In this document: piece after piece, positions 1 through 5,554 of the stretch
Position numbering within the stretch: the stretch's first letter is position 1
How the letters are laid out: every line of letters begins with the position of its first letter
Source of the DNA: an uncultured Eubacterium sp.
GTDB taxonomy: Bacteria > Bacillota > Clostridia > Lachnospirales > Lachnospiraceae
Assembly (NCBI GenBank): GCA_947573465.1
Contig: CANPET010000016.1
Span: forward strand, 1 to 16,167
DNA length: 16,167 nt
Direction of reading: 5' to 3'
Position numbers and translations under genes: made by a program
The notes under the pieces: generated by a model
The model's input: the letters and a program-made list of their open reading frames with translations, nothing else
Databases searched by the model: none
What the model was told of the DNA's origin: nothing

Positions 1-60
1 CTTACAGGTAAATCCACGAATCTACAATTGTGAGGTCACTTCATATTGTCTCCATTATCT

Positions 61-144
61 TTCCCTTAAATTATAGTGTTTTTTAAGGGAAAGGTCAATG
101 TCTTAAGGAATTTTTCCCTTAATAATATGGTTAATTTAAGGGAA
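61..144. repeat. Two matched TTCCCTTAA / TTAAGGGAA dyads
   Basis: TTCCCTTAA lies at 61-69 and 114-122, and its exact inverse TTAAGGGAA at 83-91 and 136-144. Both pairs have the same geometry of 9 bases, 13-base gap, 9 bases. A degenerate fifth arm, TTAAGGAA, is at 103-110 and forms a tight hairpin with 114-122. Identical spacing in two copies, with one copy wrapped around a promoter -10, suggests paired operators for a dimeric DNA-binding protein. The second dyad supplies the last codons and stop of the neighbouring nuclease remnant. Confidence 0.6.
70..98 (-). promoter_or_regulatory. Sigma-A promoter reading off the left edge
   Basis: Read on the minus strand there is a -35 TTGACC (complement of 93-98), a 17-base spacer and a perfect -10 TATAAT (complement of 70-75). 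Transcription would start near 62 and run leftward out of the window. The -10 lies in the 13-base gap between two inverted 9-mers, and the -35 starts two bases beyond one of them, so a bound repressor would block it. The served gene is not visible. The few codons available before the edge hit stops (ATG AAG TGA), so the gene may start outside the window or may itself be lost. Confidence 0.6.
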
Positions 145-610
145 AACATTCTGAATTTATAGAATTACTCGATAATCCACCCAACGCATATTCTGCTGCC
201 ACCGAATCTTTATCTGTGCAAAGAATAATACCAATTGGTTTATTATCTCCTTCGTCATTTACTTCATTTTCATAATAATTTAGGTACATATTCAACTGAC
301 CAACTGCTTCCGGCATTAGTTTTGTTGTTTTCAATTCTATTATGACATATGATTTCAACGGTTTATTGTAAAATACCATATCTGCATAATAATGTGTGTT
401 GTTGATTGTAATTCGTTGTTGTGTTCCTACAAACATAAATCCTCTTCCTAACTCAAGAAGAAATTTTTCAATCTGTTGTACTAATGCTTTTTCTAAATCA
501 CTTTCCATTATTGGTTTCTCTTCTGGAATACCTAAAAATTCAAAAACGTATGGGTCTTTTATAATATCTTTTATTTCACTAATTAATGGATTAACTAATT
601 GATTTTCCAT
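131..610 (-). pseudogene. YhcG/DUF1016-type PDDEXK nuclease, C-terminal part only
   Basis: The 159 residues match the C-terminal nuclease domain of YhcG-like proteins. The family phrase DPYVFEFLGI is at about 19-28, the PDDEXK core residues D77 (YYADMVFYN) and E92-x-K94 (IIELK) are present, followed by QLNMYLNYYENE and GIILCTDKD. Family members are roughly twice as long, with an N-terminal DUF1016 domain that is absent here; an in-frame TAA sits just upstream of the start. The C-terminal helices are also missing: after EYALGGL the frame runs into the TTCCCTTAA dyad and stops. The start ATG at 610 has a good AGGAGG site, so a short protein may still be made. I read it as a relic, but a stand-alone mini-nuclease cannot be ruled out. 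YhcG proteins are usually accessory genes linked to restriction systems or mobile islands. Confidence 0.7.
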
Positions 611-684
611 ATCTCTTTTCCTCCTTTAACTATTCTAAATAAAGACAATAAATAATAGAATTGTTGTCCAACACTTTTATATTA

Positions 685-2061
685 TTATATGGTTTTAATC
701 AATTCACAAATTGTTTCTGTATGAACCGTATTTGCAAACATATCCACAGCACATGCTTTTTCCACCTGATACCCCTGTGCCTGCAGTATCTCCAAATCCC
801 TAGCCAAACTGGTCGGTTTACAACTTATGTAAACTAATCTATCCACACCAAAATCAATAATCTTCTTTAGTGCTTTTGGATTAATTCCATCTCTCGGCGG
901 GTCTAATATAATCATATCCGGCTTATCTTCAATTTCATCAATTACCTTTAGTACATCCCCAGCAATAAACTCACAATTATGTAAACCATTCAACTCTGCG
1001 TTAACCTTCGCCGCTTCTACTGCTTCCTCAACGATTTCCACTCCAACAACTTTCTTTGCCACCGGTGCGACAATCTGTGCAATCGTTCCTGTACCACTAT
1101 ACAGGTCAAATACTGTCATATCTTTGGTATCACCAATATACTCACGTGCCTTAGAATACAACACTTCTGCTCCCAGCGAATTGGTCTGGAAAAACGAGAA
1201 CACAGATATTTTAAATTGAAGCCCTAATAATTCTTCATAAATATATTCATCACCATACAATACTCTGGTCTCATCACTTTGTACTACATCAGCCAGTCCG
1301 TCATTAATAATATGTAACACACCACACAACTTTGCTTCTGAATCCAGCTGCTGTAATTTTTCTGCCAACTGCTGCCACTGCGCCTTTTCTTCACATTCTT
1401 TATCAGATGTCGTAACAATTGCCACTAACATTTGCTTTGTCACTGTAGTTCTTCGAACTAACATATGCCTGAGATATCCTTCATGTCTTAACTTCTTATA
1501 GAAAGGCAATTCCCTTTCCTTACAATACTCTAATACACAATCTAATACTTTTCTATAATCCTCATGCACTATCTGACACTGATTTACTGTTACAATATCA
1601 TGAAAACTGTTTCTTTTATGCATACCAAGAGCCAAAGGTCCATCCTTTACTTCATCTCCAAAAGAAAACTCCATCTTATTCCGATATTCCCACTGAGCAG
1701 GGCTTTCCAAAATCCCCTCAAATTGATAATCACTTACGATTGCCTTATCCAGAATATCTTTTATCATTTTTTCTTTCAATGCTACCTGATTTGCATAACT
1801 CATTGTCTGATAAGAACACCCACCACAAAAATCAAAATGTGGGCACTGTGGCTCCACATCTTCCATCTCTGATTTTTCCACTATCTCCTTTAATCTTCCA
1901 ATAGGATTACCAGAACGTTTTTTTGAAACAACAAACCGAACTGTCTGTCCTGGTATCGTTCCTTTTACTGTAGCCATACCATCATCGCCACAATCCACTT
2001 TACCTTTATTTGGAAATCCCAACCCTACAACTTTACCTGTATATTCAATACCTTTCTTCAT
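685..2061 (-). CDS. rlmD: 23S rRNA (uracil-5-)-methyltransferase, RlmD/RumA type
   Basis: This 458-residue enzyme would transfer a methyl group from SAM to C5 of a uridine in 23S rRNA. Domains in order are an N-terminal TRAM RNA-binding domain (about 5-60), iron-sulfur ligands C73, C79, C82 and C162 (CPHFDFCGGC, then NQCQI), and a class I methyltransferase fold with DLYSGTGT at 319-326 and DPPR at 387-390. The catalytic cysteine is C414 in YISCKPTSLARDL, and the general base is probably E449 in VHTETICELI. Length is normal. The ATG at 2061 follows a GAAAGG site. The motif reads SCKP rather than the textbook SCNP. In Firmicutes one enzyme can modify both U747 and U1939 (RlmCD), and sequence alone does not settle which applies. 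It is a single gene divergent from trxA. Confidence 0.92.
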   Translation of the reverse strand: MKKGIEYTGKVVGLGFPNKGKVDCGDDGMATVKGTIPGQTVRFVVSKKRSGNPIGRLKEIVEKSEMEDVEPQCPHFDFCGGCSYQTMSYANQVALKEKMIKDILDKAIVSDYQFEGILESPAQWEYRNKMEFSFGDEVKDGPLALGMHKRNSFHDIVTVNQCQIVHEDYRKVLDCVLEYCKERELPFYKKLRHEGYLRHMLVRRTTVTKQMLVAIVTTSDKECEEKAQWQQLAEKLQQLDSEAKLCGVLHIINDGLADVVQSDETRVLYGDEYIYEELLGLQFKISVFSFFQTNSLGAEVLYSKAREYIGDTKDMTVFDLYSGTGTIAQIVAPVAKKVVGVEIVEEAVEAAKVNAELNGLHNCEFIAGDVLKVIDEIEDKPDMIILDPPRDGINPKALKKIIDFGVDRLVYISCKPTSLARDLEILQAQGYQVEKACAVDMFANTVHTETICELIKTI

Positions 2062-2112
2062 CTTTGATACCTTTCACTTACATTTTTATCTTACTTAAAT
2101 TGTCATGAAACC

Positions 2113-2141
2113 ATTGTATTAAACTTTTGCCCTTTTTACAA
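2113..2141 (-). promoter_or_regulatory. Promoter of rlmD
   Basis: On the minus strand TTGTAA (complement of 2136-2141), a 17-base spacer and TACAAT (complement of 2113-2118) form a good sigma-A promoter. Start of transcription is expected near 2106, giving a leader of about 45 bases before the rlmD ATG. Confidence 0.6.
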
Positions 2142-2175
2142 GCAAAGAACGAGACTTCCAAGTTATTTCATGTAA

Positions 2176-2190
2176 TGTGATAATGTCACA
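2176..2190. promoter_or_regulatory. Crp/Fnr-type operator upstream of trxA
   Basis: The palindrome TGTGA-TAATG-TCACA has the half-sites read by Crp-type helix-turn-helix proteins. Its centre (2183) is about 41 bases before the predicted trxA start of transcription, the usual class II activator position, and it abuts a poor -35. The half-sites are 5 bases apart instead of the 6 typical of E. coli Crp. A Crp/Fnr-family gene lies at the other end of the same locus (4361-5026). Confidence 0.55.
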
Positions 2191-2217
2191 GAACTTTTCT
2201 CCAAAATCAGTTATACT
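2189..2217 (+). promoter_or_regulatory. Activator-dependent-looking promoter of trxA
   Basis: The -10 TATACT is at 2212-2217. The -35 position 17 bases upstream (2189-2194) reads CAGAAC, a poor match to TTGACA. A weak -35 next to a Crp-type palindrome is the classic form of an activated promoter. An alternative -10, TACAAT at 2223-2228, has no better -35. Confidence 0.45.
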
Positions 2218-2249
2218 AATGCTACAATAAAGAAAAGGAGGACTTAAAA

Positions 2250-2555
2250 ATGTCTGTTATCAAAATAAACAAAGAAAATTTTACAAATGAGGTAATTAAT
2301 TCTAAAAAACCGGTAATTTTGGATTTTTATGCTGACTGGTGTGGTCCATGTCGCATGGTAGGTCCCATTATATCGGAGATTTCAAATGAAAGAAATGACA
2401 TTAAGGTCGGCAAAATAAATGTTGATGAACAGCCGGCGCTTGCTGCACAGTTTGGAGTAATGAGTATTCCGATGCTTGTGGTAATAAAAGATGGCAAAGT
2501 AGTAAACTCCTCCGTTGGAGCAAAACCAAAAGATGAAATTCTTGCAATGTTATAA
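2250..2555 (+). CDS. trxA: Thioredoxin
   Basis: A 101-residue cytoplasmic dithiol oxidoreductase. It has the standard thioredoxin fold with DFYADWCGPC (redox cysteines C31 and C34) and the cis-proline loop in MSIPMLVV. Length is typical of a single-domain thioredoxin. The ATG follows AAAGGAGG at 8 bases. It is the first gene of a probable two-gene operon with the CoA-disulfide reductase/rhodanese gene 49 bases downstream, which points to shared thiol or persulfide chemistry. The promoter has a Crp-type palindrome near -41, so expression probably depends on the Crp/Fnr-like protein encoded at the far end of the locus. No thioredoxin reductase gene is in the window. The neighbouring flavoprotein could be the electron source, but that is inference. 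Confidence 0.95.
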   Translation: MSVIKINKENFTNEVINSKKPVILDFYADWCGPCRMVGPIISEISNERNDIKVGKINVDEQPALAAQFGVMSIPMLVVIKDGKVVNSSVGAKPKDEILAML

Positions 2556-2557
2556 CA

Positions 2558-2577
2558 AAGTGTCGCTTACGACACTT
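2558..2577 (+). other. Intercistronic hairpin between trxA and the reductase
   Basis: AAGTGTCG, loop CTTA, CGACACTT make a perfect 8-base-pair stem starting three bases after the trxA stop. No T-run follows, so it is unlikely to be a full terminator. It could protect the 3' end of the trxA message or tune expression of the second gene. Confidence 0.55.
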
Positions 2578-2604
2578 CGCATACTGAAGAAAGAGGTAAA
2601 ATAA

Positions 2605-4314
2605 ATGAAAGTTGTTATTATTGGTGGTGTAGCAGGAGGAGCAACTGCTGCAGCAAGAATACGCAGACTTGATGAAACAGCACAAATTGTTGTTTTTGAA
2701 AAATCGGGATTTATTTCCTACGCTAATTGTGGTTTACCATACTATATTGGTGGCACGATTAATAATAAAGAAGCATTAACTCTACAGACACCCGAGAGCT
2801 TTTATTCCCGCTTCCGTGTGGATATGAGAGTACATCATGAGGTTACGGCAATCAATGCTGATAATAAAACTGTAACCGTAACAAACCTTAGAACCGGCGA
2901 AAAATTTGAAGAAAGTTATGATAAACTTTTGATTTCCACCGGTGCAAAACCAACTACTCCACCATTTGAAGGAATAAATAGAAACAATATCTTCACCTTG
3001 CGTACCGTAGAAGATACGTTAAAAATCAACGACTATATAAACACGAACAAGCCACGCACAGCTGTCGTTGCCGGTGGTGGTTTTATTGGACTTGAGACTG
3101 CAGAGAATCTGCGTGAATTAGGTATAGACGTTACGATTGTTCAGGGACATTCACAACTTATGACTCCCTTTGATTTTGATATTGTGCCGTTCATTCATGC
3201 AAAATTAAGACAGCATGGCATAAATCTCGTGCTAAACCACATGGTGGATGGCTTTGAAGAAAAAGACGGCAAAACCTTTGTGAAACTAAAAAATGTCGAT
3301 ACCATTTCCACCACCAATGCCATTTCCGCTGACATGGTTATTCTCGCCATTGGTGTTACACCTGACACAGGTCTTGCCCAAAATGCAGGAATATCTCTTG
3401 GTATGAAAGGAAGTATTGTGGTAAATGAACGTATGGAAACATCACTCCCTGACATTTATGCTGTAGGCGATGCAGTGCAGATTCAAAACTTTATTACTGG
3501 TGACGATACACTGATTTCTCTTGCCGGACCTGCCAATAAGCAAGGGCGTATTGCAGCTGATAATATTTGTGGTGGCAACAGCCATTATACAGGAGGACAG
3601 GGTAGTTCAATTATCAAAGTATTTGATTTAACTGCCGCTGCAACAGGAATCAACGAACACACTGCAAACGAAGCAGGAATTAGCTTTGATAAAGTTATTC
3701 TGTCGCCGATGAGCCACGCAGGTTATTATCCCGGTGGCAAAATGATGACCTTAAAAGTGCTTTTTGAAAGAGAAACCTATCGTATATTAGGAGCGCAGAT
3801 TGTGGGCTATGATGGAGTGGACAAACGAATTGATGTGCTTGCAACCGCTATCCGTGCCGGAATGAAGGCCTATGACCTTGCGGAACTTGACCTTGCATAC
3901 GCTCCTCCTTACTCCTCGGCTAAAGATCCGGTAAATATGGCAGGTTTTATGATTGAAAACATTAAAAATAACATTGTAAAACAATGGTATTATGAAGATG
4001 TGGATAAACTTCCCCATGACGGAAGTGTAACTCTGCTGGACACAAGAACAAAGGGCGAATATGCCGGAAGTCATATCGACGGATTTGTCAATATTCCTGT
4101 CGACGAACTTCGTGAGCGCTTAGATGAACTTGACAAAACAAAGCCGGTTTATATCATCTGCCAAAGTGGACTAAGAAGTTATATTGCAAGCCGTATATTA
4201 ACAGGTAATGGCTTTAACACATATAATTTTGCAGGCGGTTTTCGACTTTATGACGCTATTCGCTTTGAGAAAGCCTTAATTGAAAAATCCACCCCTTGCG
4301 GAATGGATTGTTAA
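2605..4314 (+). CDS. CoA-disulfide reductase / NADH oxidase with C-terminal rhodanese domain
   Basis: A 569-residue flavoprotein of the CoADR-RHD type, which uses NAD(P)H to reduce CoA disulfides, persulfides or polysulfide. The N-terminal FAD dinucleotide fold starts with VVIIGGVAGGATAA. The single active cysteine C42 sits in SYANCGLPYYIGG, the NAD(P)-binding GGGFIGLE is at 157-164, and the second FAD motif YAVGDA is at 285-290. The dimerization domain carries the family motif AYAPPYSSAKDPVN (431-444). The rhodanese domain spans about 465-560 with DTRTKGEY, a sulfur-carrying C519 in CQSGLRS, and AGGFRLY. The chain ends in CGMDC (C565, C569), two extra cysteines that could pass electrons or sulfur to thioredoxin. 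It is probably co-transcribed with trxA and ends at a strong terminator shared with the convergent Crp/Fnr gene. The physiological substrate is not determinable from sequence. Confidence 0.9.
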   Translation: MKVVIIGGVAGGATAAARIRRLDETAQIVVFEKSGFISYANCGLPYYIGGTINNKEALTLQTPESFYSRFRVDMRVHHEVTAINADNKTVTVTNLRTGEKFEESYDKLLISTGAKPTTPPFEGINRNNIFTLRTVEDTLKINDYINTNKPRTAVVAGGGFIGLETAENLRELGIDVTIVQGHSQLMTPFDFDIVPFIHAKLRQHGINLVLNHMVDGFEEKDGKTFVKLKNVDTISTTNAISADMVILAIGVTPDTGLAQNAGISLGMKGSIVVNERMETSLPDIYAVGDAVQIQNFITGDDTLISLAGPANKQGRIAADNICGGNSHYTGGQGSSIIKVFDLTAAATGINEHTANEAGISFDKVILSPMSHAGYYPGGKMMTLKVLFERETYRILGAQIVGYDGVDKRIDVLATAIRAGMKAYDLAELDLAYAPPYSSAKDPVNMAGFMIENIKNNIVKQWYYEDVDKLPHDGSVTLLDTRTKGEYAGSHIDGFVNIPVDELRERLDELDKTKPVYIICQSGLRSYIASRILTGNGFNTYNFAGGFRLYDAIRFEKALIEKSTPCGMDC

Positions 4315-4330
4315 AACCAGAATTTATAAG

Positions 4331-4371
4331 CAAAGCGTTGCGTTTTTCATAAGGAAATTCTCAACGCTTTG
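4331..4371. terminator. Bidirectional terminator between the reductase and Crp/Fnr genes
   Basis: CAAAGCGTTG (4331-4340) pairs with CAACGCTTTG (4362-4371), a perfect 10-base-pair stem followed by TTTTGTT on the plus strand. The right arm overlaps the last codons and stop of the leftward crp-like gene, so the two convergent genes share it. The rightward T-tail is the better one. Confidence 0.75.
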
Positions 4372-5026
4372 TTTTGTTCCACTTGGAAAGTCCGTCTTCA
4401 TCAATAATCTCAACTACTCCACGGGAGAGTCTGACAAGCCCCTCACTCACGAAATACTTTAACATTCTTGTTACAACCTCACGGGGACTTCCTAAATGAT
4501 TTCCTATGGCTTCTTGGGTAATATGAAGTATATTGGTACCTTCAATATTTGCTTCACTCAAAAGAAAATCTGCAAGACGTCTGTCAAAACTTTTCCACAT
4601 CACCTGATCAACAAGCCACATCACATCAGAAAACCTACTTGCCATAATCTCGTTTGTATAATTTGCAAGAATAGGTGAAACCTCCATAATACTTTTATAA
4701 ACTTCAGATGAAATCACTAAAACTTCGGTATCCTTTTCTGCCATAATGGTAATATCAAACTGAATGCTGTTCATCATGCAAGAAGCAGAAAAAAGACAAA
4801 TATCACGCTCAAAAAGCCGATACATTGTAATCTCTCTTCCCTCATCAGAAATAGTAAACGCACGAAGCTGACCTGATACTACAAGGATTAGGCCAGTGCA
4901 GTCGTCCGCCCCATTATGCAGAATTTCACCTTTACGAAATCTGCGGATAACAGCCGAATCCATCAGCATATCTTGTTGTAATTGATTAAGTTTTTCCCAA
5001 ATAGGTATATATGTCAAATAGTTCAT
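4361..5026 (-). CDS. Crp/Fnr-family transcriptional regulator
   Basis: A 221-residue DNA-binding regulator. The N-terminal cyclic-nucleotide-like beta-barrel spans about 10-120, with GEILHNGADDCTGLILVVSGQ. In place of the cAMP-binding cassette it has RDICLFSASCMMN, so cAMP binding is doubtful; cysteines C43, C77 and C83 could be redox-, metal- or thiol-sensitive. A long helix (about 115-150) leads to a Crp-type helix-turn-helix, ITQEAIGNHLGSPREVVTR (169-187). R182, E183 and R187 align with the R180, E181 and R185 with which E. coli Crp reads TGTGA. I chose the ATG at 5026 because AGGAGATAGGG precedes it; an in-frame extension to 5122 has no such site and runs into a hairpin. Gene context and the TGTGA-N5-TCACA site upstream of trxA suggest it controls the thioredoxin/reductase operon. 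Confidence 0.88.
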   Translation of the reverse strand: MNYLTYIPIWEKLNQLQQDMLMDSAVIRRFRKGEILHNGADDCTGLILVVSGQLRAFTISDEGREITMYRLFERDICLFSASCMMNSIQFDITIMAEKDTEVLVISSEVYKSIMEVSPILANYTNEIMASRFSDVMWLVDQVMWKSFDRRLADFLLSEANIEGTNILHITQEAIGNHLGSPREVVTRMLKYFVSEGLVRLSRGVVEIIDEDGLSKWNKTKR

Positions 5027-5106
5027 TCGCCCTATCTCCTTTTCAATTATTTTTAGTTTGTGGCATACGATGTAGATAACGAATCTGACTTTAGGCATTA
5101 AGAAAT

Positions 5107-5147
5107 ACAGCGTAAAAAGCACTTCTGCCTTCTACGCTGTTTTTTTT
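5107..5147. terminator. Hairpin with T-tail between small membrane protein and Crp/Fnr genes
   Basis: ACAGCGTA (5107-5114) pairs with TACGCTGT (5133-5140), with a smaller GCA/TGC stem inside and a T-run to 5147 on the plus strand. On the minus strand it follows the 79-residue membrane protein gene and is trailed by a weaker ATTTCTT. It most likely ends that leftward transcript and blocks antisense transcription. Confidence 0.6.
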
Positions 5148-5181
5148 CTATGTTCGTCACTATTTGCTTGCTTTCTTCAAA

Positions 5182-5421
5182 TTAGTCCTCGAAGTCGCTC
5201 TCGTCTTCATCATCATCTTCATCAAACAAATCATCGAAATCGTCTTCAAAGTCATCATAGTAATCTCTGTTTACTAATCTGTAAATACCATAAGCTGCTC
5301 CAGCAATAGCTGCAATCACTGCGATAACACCACAAACAACAGCAACAATCTTATAAGTTTCCTTCTTGTCGTCTTTTCCAAGAATCTTTCCAATTTTTAC
5401 ACCTTTCATTAATTCATCCAT
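5182..5421 (-). CDS. Small single-pass membrane protein with acidic tail
   Basis: 79 residues of unknown function. A lysine-rich N-terminus (KIGKILGKDDKKE) is followed by one hydrophobic helix (about 23-48) and a strongly acidic C-terminal tail: 19 of the last 27 residues are Asp or Glu. The positive-inside rule puts the N-terminus in the cytoplasm and the acidic tail outside. The ATG at 5421 follows TAGGAGG. Proteins of this shape (short basic start, one helix, acidic tail) are widespread in Lachnospiraceae and usually annotated as hypothetical. It lies 133 bases downstream of pcrA in the same orientation, separated by a hairpin, so co-transcription is uncertain. Possible roles such as cation binding or membrane-protein partnering are speculation. 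Confidence 0.75.
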   Translation of the reverse strand: MDELMKGVKIGKILGKDDKKETYKIVAVVCGVIAVIAAIAGAAYGIYRLVNRDYYDDFEDDFDDLFDEDDDEDESDFED

Positions 5422-5457
5422 ATTCTGCCTCCTAATATTCTCATAAAAATTTGTACC

Positions 5458-5490
5458 GATGATTGAGACAAAAATCCAAAAACAATCATC
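5458..5490. repeat. 8-bp inverted repeat in the pcrA / membrane-protein gap
   Basis: GATGATTG (5458-5465) and CAATCATC (5483-5490) form a perfect stem with a 17-base loop. On the plus strand it is trailed by TTTTCTCTT. In the transcribed (minus) direction there is no T-tail, so it may be a weak pcrA terminator, a processing hairpin or an operator for the small membrane-protein gene. Confidence 0.4.
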
Positions 5491-5554
5491 TTTTCTCTTA
5501 TTATTACATACGTTTTCTGATTATTATTAGTATATCATCATTACCTGTGTTTTA

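Noticed and set aside
1..58. Short rightward reading LTGKSTNLQL and stop at the left edge
   Set aside because: Only ten codons are present and no family is recognizable; it may be the end of an off-window gene but cannot be supported.
3195..3455. Leftward reading inside the reductase gene
   Set aside because: It is antisense to a well-conserved coding region, has no ribosome site and resembles no protein I know. The same holds for other long antisense readings over rlmD, pcrA and hslO.
5027..5122. 32-residue N-terminal extension of the Crp/Fnr regulator
   Set aside because: It starts inside a terminator hairpin; a good ribosome site precedes the ATG at 5026.
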